64,000 bases of DNA, from positions 248,001 to 312,000 of the forward strand of contig NZ_JACNMU010000007.1 in assembly GCF_014901205.1 (NCBI RefSeq), written 5' to 3'. Position numbers and translations under genes: made by a program. Source of the stretch: Meridianimarinicoccus sp. MJW13. Its GTDB lineage: Bacteria; Pseudomonadota; Alphaproteobacteria; Rhodobacterales; Rhodobacteraceae. Of the stretch, positions 35,502 through 45,645 are shown piece after piece. A model generated the notes under the pieces. It made no database searches and had not been told where the DNA came from. It worked only from the letters and a program-made list of their open reading frames with translations. Each line of letters starts with the position of its first letter. Position 1 is the first letter of the stretch.

Positions 35502-36940
35502 TGTATCTTGGATTGGATCTGGGCACCTCGGGCATCAAGGCGCTGGTGGTGGATGACAAGCAGCAACTGGTGGACGAAGCCACGGCCCCGTTGGAGGTGC
35601 TGCGCCCGCATCCCGGCTGGTCCGAACAGCGCCCGGCCGACTGGATCAGCGCCGCCTCGACGGTGATGGACATGCTGGCGGCGCGCGGCAGCCTGAAGGG
35701 GCTGCGCGGCATTGGGCTGTCGGGCCAAATGCACGGGGCGACCCTGCTGGACAAGTCCGACAACGTGCTGCGCAACTGCATCCTGTGGAACGACACCCGC
35801 GCCCATGCGGAAGCCGCCCAACTGGATGCCAACCCGGTCTTCCGGGCACAGTCGGGCAATATCGTGTTCCCCGGTTTCACCGCCCCCAAGATCCTCTGGG
35901 TGGAGGCCAACGAGCCCGAGATCCGCGCCAAGCTGGCGCGGGTTCTGCTGCCCAAGGACTACCTGCGGCTGTGGCTGACCGGCAATCATGTGTCAGACCT
36001 GTCCGATGCTGCCGGCACGGCGTGGCTGGATCCCGGCAAGCGCGACTGGTCGGATGCCTTGCTGGCCGCCTGCGGGCTGACGCGCGACCACATGCCGGAT
36101 CTGGCCGAAGGCTCTGCCCCCACTGGCGTGTTGCGGCCCGAGATTGCCGCGCGTTGGGGTCTGGCCCGCGATGTGATCGTGGGCGGCGGCGGTGGCGACA
36201 ATGCAGCCTCGGCCGTGGGCGTGGGCGTGGTGAAGGCCGGACAGGCGTTTGTGTCCCTTGGCACCTCGGGCGTGCTGTTCGCGGCCTCCGACAGCTATTC
36301 CCCGGATGCGGGAAGCTCCGTGCACACCTTCTGTCACGCTTTGCCGAAGCTGTGGCACCAAATGGGCGTGATCCTGTCGGCCACCGACAGCCTGAACTGG
36401 TATGCCGGTCTGGTCGGGGCTGATCCGGCCGAACTGACCGGCAATCTGGGCGCGCTGCAGGCCCCCGGACGGGCGCTGTTCCTGCCTTATCTGGGCGGTG
36501 AACGCACCCCGCATAACGATGCCCGCGTGCGCGGCGCGCTGGTGGGGCTGGCCCATGACACCGACCGCACCGCCGGAACCCGCGCGGTGCTGGAGGGCGT
36601 CAGCTTCGCGCTGAAAGATTGCCATGACGCGCTTTCGGCAACGGGAACGCGCATCGACAGCCTGGTGGCCGTGGGCGGGGGCAGCCGCTCGCGCCACTGG
36701 CTGGAGATGATCGCCACCGTGCTGGGCCAACCGGTTTCGATCCCCGAGGCCGGCGACTATGGCGCCGCATTTGGCGCCGCCCGCCTGGGCCTGATGGCCG
36801 CCACCGGAGCCGGGGCCGAGGTGGCCACCCCGCCGCGGCTGGCCGCGACCATCGACCCGGTTCCCGCATTGAGCGAGGCTTTTGCCCAGGCCCATGCTCG
36901 CTACAAATCTACCTATACCGCTCTGAAGGATCTCTCATGA
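35501..36940 (+). CDS. xylB: Xylulokinase
   Basis: FGGY-family kinase that phosphorylates D-xylulose to xylulose-5-phosphate; 479 residues. [19 protein letters not shown] is the N-terminal ATP/phosphate site. [13 protein letters not shown] is the xylulokinase-specific substrate motif. [12 protein letters not shown] includes the catalytic Asp, and [20 protein letters not shown] the FGGY C-terminal signature. It lies between xylG and xylA, overlapping both by one to four bases. Confidence 0.96.
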   Translation: MYLGLDLGTSGIKALVVDDKQQLVDEATAPLEVLRPHPGWSEQRPADWISAASTVMDMLAARGSLKGLRGIGLSGQMHGATLLDKSDNVLRNCILWNDTRAHAEAAQLDANPVFRAQSGNIVFPGFTAPKILWVEANEPEIRAKLARVLLPKDYLRLWLTGNHVSDLSDAAGTAWLDPGKRDWSDALLAACGLTRDHMPDLAEGSAPTGVLRPEIAARWGLARDVIVGGGGGDNAASAVGVGVVKAGQAFVSLGTSGVLFAASDSYSPDAGSSVHTFCHALPKLWHQMGVILSATDSLNWYAGLVGADPAELTGNLGALQAPGRALFLPYLGGERTPHNDARVRGALVGLAHDTDRTAGTRAVLEGVSFALKDCHDALSATGTRIDSLVAVGGGSRSRHWLEMIATVLGQPVSIPEAGDYGAAFGAARLGLMAATGAGAEVATPPRLAATIDPVPALSEAFAQAHARYKSTYTALKDLS

Positions 36941-38238
36941 CCGACTTTTTCGCCGGCATTTCGGCCCTCGCCTATGAAGGGCCGGACAGTGACAACCCGC
37001 TGGCCTATCACCACTACAATCCCGAAGAAATGCTGGGCGACAAGACACTGGCCGAGCATTTGCGCTTTGCCGTCGCGTGGTGGCACAGTTTCGCCTGGCC
37101 CGGCGTCGACCCTTTCGGCGGCCAGACCTTCGAGCGGCCCTGGTTCGGCGACACCATGGATCTGGCGCGCCTGAAGGCCGATGCGGCTTTCGAGTTGTTC
37201 GCCATCCTCGGCCAGCCCTATTTCTGCTTCCACGATGCCGACATCCGCCCTGATGGCGCCGATTTCGCCGAGAACACCCGCAACCTTGAAGAGATCGTGG
37301 ACTACATCGGCCAGAAGATGGCCGATGGCGGCCCGAAGCTGTTGTGGGGCACCGCCAACCTGTTCTCGCACCGCCGCTTCATGTCCGGGGCGGCCACCAA
37401 CCCGGACCCGGATGTTTTTGCCTTTTCGGCAGCGACGGTGAAGACCTGCATGGACGCCACCCAGAAGCTGGGCGGCGAGAACTATGTGCTGTGGGGCGGG
37501 CGCGAGGGCTATGAAACCCTGTTGAACACCGATCTGGTGCGCGAGCGCGAACAGGCCGGACGCTTCCTGTCGATGGTCGTCGACTACAAGCACAAGATCG
37601 GCTTCAAGGGCGCGATCCTGGTCGAACCCAAGCCGCAGGAACCCAGCAAGCACCAGTACGACTATGACACCGCCACCGTCTACAGCCTGCTGAAGGAATA
37701 CGGGCTGGAAAACGAAGTGAAGATGAACCTGGAACAGGGGCACGCGATCCTGGCGGGCCATTCCTTCGAACATGAACTGGCCATGGCGGCCTCGCTGGGC
37801 ATCTTCGGCTCGATCGACATGAACCGGAACGACTATCAGTCGGGCTGGGACACCGATCAGTTCCCCAACAACGTGCCGGAAGTGGCGCTGGCCTATTACG
37901 AGATCCTCAAGGCCGGCGGCTTCACCACCGGCGGCACCAACTTCGACTCCAAGCTGCGCCGCCAGTCGCTGGATCCCGCCGACCTGGTGGCCGCCCACGC
38001 GGGCGCCATGGACGTCTGTGCGCGCGGCCTGAAGGCCGCCCATGCCATGCTGGCGGACGGCAAGCTGGAAGAAGCGCGCGCCGCCCGCTACGCCGGGTGG
38101 TCCGAACCCGACAATGCCGCGATGCTGAACAGCGATCTGGACAGCATCACCGCGCGCGTTCTGGCCGAAGGCATCAACCCGCGGCCCGTGTCGGGGCGGC
38201 AGGAAGTTCTGGAAAACCTCGTCAACCGCTACGTCTGA
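36937..38238 (+). CDS. xylA: Xylose isomerase
   Basis: Converts D-xylose to D-xylulose; 433 residues, matching class II xylose isomerases. Motifs: [18 protein letters not shown] near 45-62, [11 protein letters not shown] (catalytic His), [29 protein letters not shown] (metal-binding Glu), [19 protein letters not shown] and [20 protein letters not shown]. The start overlaps the xylB stop by four bases. It is the last gene of the operon, followed by a terminator. Confidence 0.97.
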   Translation: MTDFFAGISALAYEGPDSDNPLAYHHYNPEEMLGDKTLAEHLRFAVAWWHSFAWPGVDPFGGQTFERPWFGDTMDLARLKADAAFELFAILGQPYFCFHDADIRPDGADFAENTRNLEEIVDYIGQKMADGGPKLLWGTANLFSHRRFMSGAATNPDPDVFAFSAATVKTCMDATQKLGGENYVLWGGREGYETLLNTDLVREREQAGRFLSMVVDYKHKIGFKGAILVEPKPQEPSKHQYDYDTATVYSLLKEYGLENEVKMNLEQGHAILAGHSFEHELAMAASLGIFGSIDMNRNDYQSGWDTDQFPNNVPEVALAYYEILKAGGFTTGGTNFDSKLRRQSLDPADLVAAHAGAMDVCARGLKAAHAMLADGKLEEARAARYAGWSEPDNAAMLNSDLDSITARVLAEGINPRPVSGRQEVLENLVNRYV

Positions 38239-38270
38239 GGCTCGATTGCCGGGTGTTGGGCCCGACAATA

Positions 38271-38303
38271 ACAGGCGCGCCGCCCCCGCAGCGCGCCTGT
38301 TTG
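38271..38303 (+). terminator. Likely terminator of the xylose operon
   Basis: Ten-base inverted repeat ACAGGCGCGC / GCGCGCCTGT with a C-rich ten-base loop and a short TTTG tail, 33 bases after the xylA stop. The T-run is short, so termination may be partial. Confidence 0.65.
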
Positions 38304-38384
38304 CATGTGGGTCCCCCCCGAATCATCGTCGCAATTCCGCCAGAATTTCGGCGAAATGCCCGCAGCGGTTGTTGCGCGCGCAGC

Positions 38385-38414
38385 AAAAGGGCCGCCCCGG
38401 CAAGGACGGCCCTG
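38385..38414 (-). terminator. Rho-independent terminator of efp
   Basis: Minus-strand stem CAGGGCCGTCC with GGGGCGGCCCT (imperfect) followed by TTTT, 33 bases after the efp stop codon. Confidence 0.75.
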
Positions 38415-38446
38415 AAAGTGACGTCACGTCGTATGGCGCGGGTGGC

Positions 38447-39010
38447 TCAGGCGCGTTCGGCGTATTCCATGGTTTCGGTGTTCACCACGATGTCTTCATC
38501 CTGACCCACGAAAGGCGGCACCATGACCTTCACGCCGTTGTCCAGAATCGCCGGCTTGAAGCTGTTGGCGGCGGTCTGACCCTTCACCACCGGCTCGGTC
38601 TCGACGATCTTGCAGGTGACCTTTTGCGGCAGAGAGGCGTTCAGCGCCTCGCTCTCATGGAACTCCACCACGATGGTCATGCCGTCCTGCAGGAACGGCC
38701 GCCGGTCGCCCAGAAGATCGGCCGGAAGCTCGATCTGCTCGTAGGTTTCGGTGTCCATGAAAACCAGCATCCCATCGGATTCATACAGGAATTGCTGATC
38801 CTTCTGCTCCAGCCGGACGCGTTCGACCTTGTCCGCCGAGCGGAAGCGCTCGTTCAGTTTCGAGCCGTTGCGCAGGTTGCGCATCTCGACCTGGGCGAAG
38901 GCGCCGCCCTTGCCCGGCTTCACATGGTCGACCTTGACCGCAGCCCAAAGGCCACCGTTATGCTCCAGCACGTTTCCGGGCCGGATTTCGTTTCCGTTGA
39001 TTTTCGGCAT
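38447..39010 (-). CDS. efp: Elongation factor P
   Basis: Relieves ribosome stalling at polyproline; 187 residues with the usual three beta-barrel domains. The start at 39010 gives [20 protein letters not shown]. The tip loop is [10 protein letters not shown] with Lys34, the position that is beta-lysylated in E. coli. The C-terminal domain III is present but ends EYAERA. I see no epmA or epmB in the window, so the modification state is open. Single gene with its own terminator. Confidence 0.96.
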   Translation of the reverse strand: MPKINGNEIRPGNVLEHNGGLWAAVKVDHVKPGKGGAFAQVEMRNLRNGSKLNERFRSADKVERVRLEQKDQQFLYESDGMLVFMDTETYEQIELPADLLGDRRPFLQDGMTIVVEFHESEALNASLPQKVTCKIVETEPVVKGQTAANSFKPAILDNGVKVMVPPFVGQDEDIVVNTETMEYAERA

Positions 39011-39230
39011 GCCTGCCCTCGTCGGTGAGGTTGTAAAAAAATGTCCCCCTCCTATATCTGTGGCTCTGATCCCCATCAAGACGCGGAGAAGCATGGAAAC
39101 GCGGCGACAGCCATGCACTGAGCGCATAGGTGGTATCGCCAGATAGCATTACAGAATCACGACAAAAGGGTCATATTGCGGCTCACCCCAGAAACGACCG
39201 GAAACGCAAGAGCAAGAATAAGGATCCCGC

Positions 39231-39542
39231 ATGGGCGAATTCGTAGACAGCACAGCGTTCAGCCACGAGCAAGGCAACCGTGCACGTAAATTGTTCGCAG
39301 CCGTGGTGCTTGCCGCACTGGACGATGCGATTGCAGATGACAAGAAGTATGGCAATGGCCCCGAGCAGATTGCCCGCTGGGCGCGGTCCCGTGACGGCCG
39401 CGAAGTGCTCAGCTGTGCCGGCATCGACCCCAACGAGCGTGTGGTCTCGGGCCTGATGGAATTCGTCGGCAAAGGCGTCCGCACATCGGTCGCCCTGTCG
39501 CGCGAGGAAAGCGAACGTCGCCAGCAGGCCGAAGCCGCCTGA
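39231..39542 (+). CDS. DUF6280-like conserved small protein
   Basis: A 103-residue acidic/basic helical protein without signal peptide or membrane segment. Striking stretches are [20 protein letters not shown], then [20 protein letters not shown] and [21 protein letters not shown] match it from memory to a family conserved in Rhodobacterales and called DUF6280; the function is unknown. It has a good terminator directly after it and stands alone between efp (divergent) and cobQ. Confidence 0.75.
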   Translation: MGEFVDSTAFSHEQGNRARKLFAAVVLAALDDAIADDKKYGNGPEQIARWARSRDGREVLSCAGIDPNERVVSGLMEFVGKGVRTSVALSREESERRQQAEAA

Positions 39543-39567
39543 TCGCGGCCCCACCGCCGGTTTGCAG

Positions 39568-39590
39568 CGCGCCCCAAGGGGCGCGTTTTT
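39568..39590 (+). terminator. Rho-independent terminator after the DUF6280-like gene
   Basis: Stem CGCGCCCC / GGGGCGCG with a tight loop, followed by five T residues, 26 bases after the stop and just before the cobQ start. Confidence 0.88.
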
Positions 39591-39615
39591 CTGTTCGGGC
39601 ACAGGATCGCATGAC

Positions 39616-41070
39616 ATGACCCGCGCCATCATGATCCAGGGCACCGGCTCGAACGTGGGCAAGAGCATGCTTGTGGCCGGCCTGGCCCGGGCCTGCTTGC
39701 GACGCGGCCTGACGGTGCGCCCGTTCAAGCCACAGAACATGTCCAACAACGCCGCTGTCACCGAGGACGGGGGCGAGATCGGGCGGGCACAGGCGCTGCA
39801 AGCGCGCGCTGCGGGCGTGGCCCCGCGCGTAGACATGAACCCGGTACTGCTGAAGCCCGAACATGACCGGGGCGCGCAGGTGGTGTTGCAGGGCAAGGCC
39901 ATCGGCACCGTGCGCGCCCGCGACTACGCACAGTTCAAACCCCGATTGCTTCAGGCCACACTGGACAGTTTCCGCCGCCTCGCCGCCGAGGCCGACCTCG
40001 TGCTGATCGAGGGCGCGGGCAGCCCCGCCGAGATCAACCTGCGCGCGGGCGACATTGCCAACATGGGCTTTGCCGAGGCCGCCGGGGTGCCGGTGGTGCT
40101 GGTGGGCGACATCGACCGCGGCGGCGTCATCGCCCAGTTGGTCGGCAGCCATGTGATCCTGCCCGAACCCGACCGCGCCCGCATCAAGGCCTGCGCCGTC
40201 AACAAGTTCCGCGGCGATCCCAGGTTGTTCGACGACGGGCTGGCCGAGATCGTGGCGCGCACCGGCTGGCCCTCGCTGGGGGTGATCCCGTGGTTCGACG
40301 GCGCGTGGCGCCTGCCGGCCGAGGATATCCTCGACATTCGCAGCCATGCCGGTGACGGCATTTTGGTCGCCGTCCCGCGCCTGCCCCGCATCGCCAATTT
40401 CGACGATCTCGACCCGCTGAATGCCGACCCGCGCATCGACGTGCGGCTGATCCAGCCCGGCCAGCCCCTGCCCGGCGACGCCGACCTGGTGCTGATCCCC
40501 GGCAGCAAATCCACGATCTCGGATCTGGAGGCCTTCCGCGCGCAGGGCTGGGACATTGATCTGACCGCGCATCTGCGGCGCGGCGGCAAGGTGCTGGGCA
40601 TCTGCGGTGGCTACCAGATGCTGGGCCGCCACATCCATGACCCCGAGGGGATCGAGGGCAGCGCCCGCGCCGTAGAGGGTCTGGGCCTGCTGGATGTCTC
40701 GACGGTCATGGCCCCGGAAAAACGGCTGGCCCGCGTCAGGGCCACGCACAGCGCCTCTGGCACCACCCTGGACGGCTACGAGATCCACCTTGGCCGTACA
40801 GAGGGCCCCGACTGCGCCCACGCCTGGCTGGATCTGGAGGGCCGCGCCGAGGGCGCGTGCTCAGCCAATGGCCAGGTCTGGGGCTGCTACCTGCACGGGC
40901 TGTTCAGCGCCGATGCCTTCCGGCAGGCGTTCTTCGACGGTCTGGGGTTGCAGGTCGGCTCCTATGACTACGAGGCCGGGGTCGAGACCGCGCTGGACGA
41001 TCTGGCCGCCCATCTGGAAACCCATTTCGACATCGACAAGCTGCTCGCACTGGCCAGCCCCCTGCCCTGA
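39616..41070 (+). CDS. cobQ: Cobyric acid synthase
   Basis: Amidates four carboxylates of adenosylcobyrinic diamide in cobalamin synthesis; 484 residues. The N-terminal P-loop-like domain has [20 protein letters not shown] and [13 protein letters not shown]. The C-terminal triad-type glutaminase domain has [20 protein letters not shown] with the nucleophilic Cys, and the His in [16 protein letters not shown]. The start at 39616 follows the preceding terminator by 26 bases. No other cob gene or cobalamin riboswitch is seen beside it. Confidence 0.95.
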   Translation: MTRAIMIQGTGSNVGKSMLVAGLARACLRRGLTVRPFKPQNMSNNAAVTEDGGEIGRAQALQARAAGVAPRVDMNPVLLKPEHDRGAQVVLQGKAIGTVRARDYAQFKPRLLQATLDSFRRLAAEADLVLIEGAGSPAEINLRAGDIANMGFAEAAGVPVVLVGDIDRGGVIAQLVGSHVILPEPDRARIKACAVNKFRGDPRLFDDGLAEIVARTGWPSLGVIPWFDGAWRLPAEDILDIRSHAGDGILVAVPRLPRIANFDDLDPLNADPRIDVRLIQPGQPLPGDADLVLIPGSKSTISDLEAFRAQGWDIDLTAHLRRGGKVLGICGGYQMLGRHIHDPEGIEGSARAVEGLGLLDVSTVMAPEKRLARVRATHSASGTTLDGYEIHLGRTEGPDCAHAWLDLEGRAEGACSANGQVWGCYLHGLFSADAFRQAFFDGLGLQVGSYDYEAGVETALDDLAAHLETHFDIDKLLALASPLP

Positions 41071-41074
41071 ACAG

Positions 41075-41110
41075 AAAAAAGGCGCGCCGGAGATCTCGAC
41101 GCGCCTTTCA
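41075..41110. terminator. Bidirectional terminator between cobQ and the tolC-like gene
   Basis: AAAGGCGCG (41078-41086) pairs with CGCGCCTTT (41100-41108), flanked by an A6 run on the left, so it can end transcripts from both sides; the six-T tract on the minus strand makes it stronger for the tolC-like gene. Confidence 0.82.
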
Positions 41111-41129
41111 TATCAGTGCCGGCAGGGGT

Positions 41130-42539
41130 TCAGTATTTGCCGATGCTTTTCAGAACCCGCTCAAGCTGGATGCCCTGTGCGCTGCCCACGGACGGTGCGT
41201 TGCGCACCGCGTTGTAATAGACCGACGGGTCATAGGCGGTGACCGGAAGCCCCAGCCCATCCACGGTCAGCCGCCCCATCGAGGCCAGCAGGCCATAGAC
41301 CGCAAGTTGCTCCAAGGCGTTCGCGTCGATCTTGGCGCCGCGCGCGTCCAGAAGTTCCTGTTCCGCGTCCAGAACGTCCAGCGTGGTGCGCGCGCCAAGC
41401 GTCGCTTCCTCGCGGGTGCCGTCAAAGGCGATCTGGGCCGCTTCGATCTGACGGTCGGTGGCCACCAGACGGGCCCGCGCCACATCGCGCACGGCCCAGG
41501 CGCGTCCCACCTGTTCGTCAATCTCGGCGGTGGTGCGCAGCAGACTGGACCGCTGGTTGTCCCGGTCCGCCTGCGCCCGGCGGAAAGCCGAGTTGATGGC
41601 GCCGCCACGATAGATCGGCCCGCGCAAAGACAGGCCGATGCTGGCCGAAGGCTCCAGCCCGTTGTTCGGATAGAACCGGCTGAAGTCCGAGTAGCCAACG
41701 CTGGCATTGGCGCTGATCGACGGCAGAACGGCAGCCTCGGCGCGCGCCACGTTGATCTCGGCCACGGTCACAAGCCGCTGTGCGCGCAGGATCGCCGGAT
41801 GTGCGCGCAGGGCAATCTCGCGCGCCGCATCAATGGAAGAGGCCGTGGAAGGCAACGCCGGTGGCGGCGCGAGCTGGCCGGGATAGCGCCCGACCTGAAG
41901 GTTGTAGTCTTCGCGCGCGGTTTGCAGATCGCCTTCTGCCGAAACCAGATCAGCGTCCGACTGGGCCAGACGCGACTGGGCTTGCGCCACGTCGGTCCGG
42001 GTGACCTCGCCAACCTCGAACCGGTCGCGGGCGGCCCGCACTTCTTCCTGAAGGACGCGCACGTTGTTGCGGCGCAGGTCCACGGTTTCCGTGGCCCGGA
42101 TCACTTCCAGATAGGCTTCGACCGCATCGAACAGCACCGCCTGTTCCTGCACCAGCAGGGCCTCGCGGGCGGCCAGAACCGCCTCTTTCGCGGCCTCGAT
42201 CGCCAGCTTGTTGCGGCCCCCTTCGTAGATCACCAGTTCGGAGGTCAGCCCGAGGGTCGTTTCCGCCCCGTCCCTGTCCGCACCACGGATGGCGTCATCG
42301 TCCAGAAAGGTCCAATCCCGCTGAATGCTGTAGTCCAGCGTCGGACGCAGGACCGCCACAGCCGAGGCAACGTCTTCATCCGCCGCCCGCAGCACGGCCC
42401 GCGCCTGATCCAGAAGATCGCTGTTGTTATAGGCCGACACCAGCGCGTCGGTCAGGGTTTCAGCCTGCGCCGGAAACGCCATGAAGCCGGACAGCACCAC
42501 GGCTGCCAGACGCGCCTTTCCCGAGAATTTCTGTCTCAC
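41130..42539 (-). CDS. TolC-family outer-membrane efflux protein
   Basis: A 469-residue outer-membrane channel of the TolC type, used by type I secretion or RND/ABC efflux. The start is GTG at 42539 with AGGAGC upstream. The signal peptide ends GFMAFPAQA/ETLTDALVSA. Two repeated OEP domains follow, with YNNSDLLDQARAVLRAADED and, in the second, GARTTLDVLDAEQELLDARG, the hallmark TolC helix. No export ATPase or fusion protein is adjacent. A PIMT-like gene lies 40 bases upstream and is probably cotranscribed. Confidence 0.92.
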   Translation of the reverse strand: MRQKFSGKARLAAVVLSGFMAFPAQAETLTDALVSAYNNSDLLDQARAVLRAADEDVASAVAVLRPTLDYSIQRDWTFLDDDAIRGADRDGAETTLGLTSELVIYEGGRNKLAIEAAKEAVLAAREALLVQEQAVLFDAVEAYLEVIRATETVDLRRNNVRVLQEEVRAARDRFEVGEVTRTDVAQAQSRLAQSDADLVSAEGDLQTAREDYNLQVGRYPGQLAPPPALPSTASSIDAAREIALRAHPAILRAQRLVTVAEINVARAEAAVLPSISANASVGYSDFSRFYPNNGLEPSASIGLSLRGPIYRGGAINSAFRRAQADRDNQRSSLLRTTAEIDEQVGRAWAVRDVARARLVATDRQIEAAQIAFDGTREEATLGARTTLDVLDAEQELLDARGAKIDANALEQLAVYGLLASMGRLTVDGLGLPVTAYDPSVYYNAVRNAPSVGSAQGIQLERVLKSIGKY

Positions 42540-42579
42540 CAGTTTGCTCCTGCTCGGCCGGGCGCAGCCCGACGTCAAA

Positions 42580-43233
42580 TCACAGCGCGAATTCCGCCGC
42601 CTTTGCAAAGCCCGGCAGGACCGGAGCGCCGGCATTGAAATCGTAGCGCCAGTTCACCGTGCCATCGATCTTGTAGCCGATCCTGACGGTGCCGAGTGCC
42701 TCATCCATGAAAACCGCCGCGATCCGGCCGCCTTCCTTCAACTGGTCCAGCAGCGCGTCGGGCACGGTTTCCACGCCCCCTTCTACCACAATGGCGTCAT
42801 AGGGGCCATGTTTCGCCGCACCTTCGGCCAGCGGCGCGTGAAGGACGGCAACATTGTCGACCCCATGGTCGGCCAGGCGACTTTCGGCCTCGCGCGCCAG
42901 ATCCTCGTCTTCCTCGATAGCCACCACGGCCTCGGCCAGTTGCGCGATCAGCGCCGCCGAGTAGCCATAGGCACACCCAAGATCCAGAACCAGATCGGTG
43001 CGGTGGATGTTCAGGACATCCAGCATCTTTGCCATGGTCCGGGGTTCCAGCAACACGCGCCCGTCGCCCAGGTCCATGTTGTTGCCCATATAGGCCGCTT
43101 CAACCTGCGCTTCGGGCACGAAAACCTCGCGCGGGACACGCAGCATGGCGTCGATGATCGGGTATTTCGTCACGTCCGAAGGGCGCACCTGGGTGTCGAC
43201 CATCATCGTCCGGCGGGAAGTGAAATCGGGCAT
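42580..43233 (-). CDS. PIMT-like methyltransferase (PCMT family)
   Basis: A 217-residue protein of the protein-L-isoaspartate O-methyltransferase family. The N-terminal [20 protein letters not shown] and [10 protein letters not shown] fit the family. The AdoMet motif I is [16 protein letters not shown], where true PIMTs have a Gly-Thr-Gly-Ser-Gly-Tyr form, so genuine isoaspartyl activity is uncertain. The C-terminal [14 protein letters not shown]-like region matches the alphaproteobacterial subgroup that sits next to tolC. Confidence 0.85.
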   Translation of the reverse strand: MPDFTSRRTMMVDTQVRPSDVTKYPIIDAMLRVPREVFVPEAQVEAAYMGNNMDLGDGRVLLEPRTMAKMLDVLNIHRTDLVLDLGCAYGYSAALIAQLAEAVVAIEEDEDLAREAESRLADHGVDNVAVLHAPLAEGAAKHGPYDAIVVEGGVETVPDALLDQLKEGGRIAAVFMDEALGTVRIGYKIDGTVNWRYDFNAGAPVLPGFAKAAEFAL

Positions 43234-43357
43234 GGATCAGACTCTGCCGTTCAGTTTCATGTCCCGTTCGGCTTCGCACAGATGCCCGGTGCGGGCAACC
43301 TCGCAAACCGCCTTGCGCGACCATACGACGTGGGCTATAGCCACCGCACACCGGTTC

Positions 43358-43431
43358 GGCGAGTTGGCGGAGTGGTTACGCAGCGGATTGCAAATCCGTG
43401 TACACCGGTTCGATTCCGGTACTCGCCTCCA
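43358..43431 (+). tRNA. tRNA-Cys (GCA)
   Basis: A 74-base cloverleaf. The acceptor stem GGCGAGT pairs with ACTCGCC, the anticodon arm is GGATT-GCA-AATCC, the T arm CCGGTTCGATTCCGG, and the CCA end is encoded. Anticodon GCA reads Cys codons. Confidence 0.97.
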
Positions 43432-43902
43432 GTGTTCCCAATGACTTGAAGCCCTTTTTGCGCACGCGGTGCCAACCGTTTGCGCGTGGTCGGGTTGCCC
43501 CGTGTCTGCAAGACCGCAGTCGGCACATCGGGGCGATATTGGCGGCTTCGATTTCGGAATGGGCGCTTTGAGCGGACAGGCCGCCGTCAGACACCGCCCG
43601 AGGACAGTTCCCCCTGTTGTTCTTTCACCAGCCGCATCAACGCGCGTGTCAAGACCGTTGCCTGTGCAGGTGGAAAGGCGCGCTTTCAAGGTCGGGGCCA
43701 GAAACAGGCGGTTGCCCACGGCAAGCAGCGTCCACACCAGCTCGGGCAGCATCTTGAGGATCTCGATGAGAACCTGGTCCGAGTGCATGGCGGCAATCTC
43801 GCATTGCAGGGCTTCCATCTGCGTCCTGGCAAAGGGGACCACGCAACGGCCGCGCGCAGGGTGCGGGCGCATCGGGAAAGCTGGGGCAAGCTTTCGGCCG
43901 GC
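43432..43902. other. Gene-poor 471-base interval with a possible degenerate ORF
   Basis: No gene can be called with confidence. On the minus strand from an ATG at 43818 (AGGAC upstream), about 40 codons have genomic-style codon use and read MEALQCEIAAMHSDQVLIEI, then LKMLPELVWTLLAVGNRLFL. After about residue 45 the codon use decays and the frame runs without a stop through tRNA-Cys, so the intact product is unlikely. It may be a short unrecognised gene or a decayed remnant. Confidence 0.3.
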
Positions 43903-44574
43903 TCACCAGGGGATGGTCTTGCCAGCCCAGTCGAAAAAGCCCCCCGAGGCTCCGGGGTCCAGACCGTCTATGACCTTCAACAGGTTCTGTGCGGCGTCCT
44001 CGGGCGGAACGGTCGGGTGTCGGCCTGCGTAGGCGCGGGTCAGCGGCGTGGCCACGGTGCCGGGATGCAGCGCGACGCAGATGGCCTGCCGATGGCTGCG
44101 CTTCAGTTCGATCGCGGCACCATGCAGGATCTGGTTGAGCGCGGCCTTGGCGGCGCGGTAGCTGTGCCAGCCGCCCAGGCGATTGTCCCCGATGGATCCG
44201 ACCCGCGCCGACAGGGCCGCGAAGACCGCCCGGCGATCCTTGGCCAACAAGGGCACGGCGTGCTTCAGGATCAGCGCCGTACCCAGCGCATTGAGGTCAA
44301 ACACCGCGCGCAGCGCTTCGGGCGAAACCTCGCGAAGGGCCTTTTCCGGGGCGTGACCCGCCACCGCCAGCCCGCCGGTGGCCAAGAAAACCAGATCGAA
44401 CGGCCCGTCCTGCCGCGACAGGCAGGTGCGGACCGACTGTTCTGACGTGATGTCCAGCCCATCGTCGCGCCGCGAAAGCGTCGTGACATTGCCCGCCCCC
44501 AACCGGGCGCGCAGGGCCTCGGCCACAGCCGCGCCGATGCCACCGCTGGCCCCGATCACCAATGCCCTTTGCAT
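43903..44574 (-). CDS. Short-chain dehydrogenase/reductase
   Basis: A 223-residue classical-type SDR resembling CsgA/C-factor proteins. The N-terminal NAD(P) motif is VIGASGGIGAAVAEAL (Gly8 region). The middle FDLVFLATGGLAV is the NNAG-equivalent. The catalytic pair is in FAALSARVGSIGDNRLGGWH followed by SYRAAKAAL (Ser, Tyr and Lys). The substrate is unknown. It is divergent from the secreted beta-propeller gene, with about 110 bases between starts. Confidence 0.9.
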   Translation of the reverse strand: MQRALVIGASGGIGAAVAEALRARLGAGNVTTLSRRDDGLDITSEQSVRTCLSRQDGPFDLVFLATGGLAVAGHAPEKALREVSPEALRAVFDLNALGTALILKHAVPLLAKDRRAVFAALSARVGSIGDNRLGGWHSYRAAKAALNQILHGAAIELKRSHRQAICVALHPGTVATPLTRAYAGRHPTVPPEDAAQNLLKVIDGLDPGASGGFFDWAGKTIPW

Positions 44575-44687
44575 GCGGTCCCTCCTTCCAATTCATGCCA
44601 TCAGCTAGCCGAAAGGGCCTTCGGTTCAATCCCGACCGCTGAACAGCGCACTTGTTTCAATGCCTGGTGGGCCGCTACCGTTGGCAG

Positions 44688-45500
44688 ATGCCGATCGTGT
44701 CCCCCCTGCTGCGGGCAGCCGTTCTGGCCGTCCTTCCGCTTGCCGCTTCCGCGGCCGAACTGACCTTCGTGCGCAGCTTTCCCTTTCCCGGCCCTTCCGG
44801 TCTGGCCTTCGATCCGCTGTTTTGCGCGCTCTGGGTGGCCAATGAAACCGAGGAGATCGCGCTGCTCACATTGTGGGGCGCACCGCTGCGCCGGTTCCGC
44901 TCTGACCTTAGCCGGGTGGATGCCCTGGCGGTCACTGATACACATCTGCTGCTGAGCGACGGCAGCGGCCGGTTTCAGGAAATATATCGCGATGGCACGG
45001 CGCGGGGTGCGCCCTTCCGCCTGACGCGCGACTTCTCGGATATCGACGGGGTGTACGTGGATGCCGCCCGTGACGAAATCTGGATCACCGATGACGCCCG
45101 CGCCCAGGTGCTGCGGCTGGAGGCTGGTGGCGGTCTGCTGGCCCGCATCGACGGCACCACGCTGACCCCGCCGATGCTGGAGCCGCAGGGCCTGACCCGC
45201 GATCCGGGCACCGGTTACCTGCTGGTGGTCGACGATGCCGATGCGCTGGACAGCCTGTTCGAATTCGACGCCACGGGCCGCTTGCTGGACGTGATCCCGC
45301 TGGCCACCTCTGCCTATTCCGACGCCGAAGGCGTCACCCTGGCCCCCGAAGCCGGGTTGGTGTTCGTGGCCTTCGACGCGGGCAACACCATCGTGACCTA
45401 TGACTACAGCCCCACCCTGCCCGCCACCCGCAGCCCCGAGGGTCGGGCCGCCGACCCCTGCAGCGTCTCGGGGCCGCCGCGCACGCCACCGGGGGGCTGA
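44688..45500 (+). CDS. Secreted SdiA-regulated/NHL-like beta-propeller protein
   Basis: A 270-residue exported protein. The signal peptide (MPIVSPLLRAAVLAVLPLAA, then SAAELTF) ends near residue 24. The rest is a series of propeller-like repeats of about 40 residues: FPFPGPSGLAFDPLFCALWV, DGVYVDAARDEIWITDDARA, LEPQGLTRDPGTGYLLVVDD and DAEGVTLAPEAGLVFVAFD. This pattern is shared by SdiA-regulated and esterase-like/NHL proteins of the periplasm. No catalytic motif is visible. It precedes the leuA leader by about 50 bases. Confidence 0.72.
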   Translation: MPIVSPLLRAAVLAVLPLAASAAELTFVRSFPFPGPSGLAFDPLFCALWVANETEEIALLTLWGAPLRRFRSDLSRVDALAVTDTHLLLSDGSGRFQEIYRDGTARGAPFRLTRDFSDIDGVYVDAARDEIWITDDARAQVLRLEAGGGLLARIDGTTLTPPMLEPQGLTRDPGTGYLLVVDDADALDSLFEFDATGRLLDVIPLATSAYSDAEGVTLAPEAGLVFVAFDAGNTIVTYDYSPTLPATRSPEGRAADPCSVSGPPRTPPGG

Positions 45501-45552
45501 GCCGGAAAACCGCGGTTGCATCGGCAATCCGGCCCGGTCTAAACTGCGCCCC

Positions 45553-45645
45553 ATGAACGCAACGGCTGCTATCATCGCTGGATTCCGCGACCTGCCCCTC
45601 GGGCAGCTGGCCGCCGCACGTCTTCTGCTTCTTAGTCGCCTCTGA
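45553..45645 (+). CDS. leuA leader peptide (leucine attenuation)
   Basis: A 30-residue ORF that ends with the Leu cluster LLLLSRL just before TGA, upstream of leuA. The codons CTT CTG CTT CTT AGT CGC CTC place five Leu codons in the last seven, so a ribosome would stall there when Leu-tRNA is scarce. The stop is embedded in a hairpin (45639-45678). The ribosome site is weak. This is the standard leader arrangement for transcription attenuation. Confidence 0.88.
   Translation: MNATAAIIAGFRDLPLGQLAAARLLLLSRL

Noticed and set aside
43237-43594. Open frames reading PESNRCTRI and similar across tRNA-Cys
   Set aside because: These are translations of the tRNA complement, a common mis-annotation.
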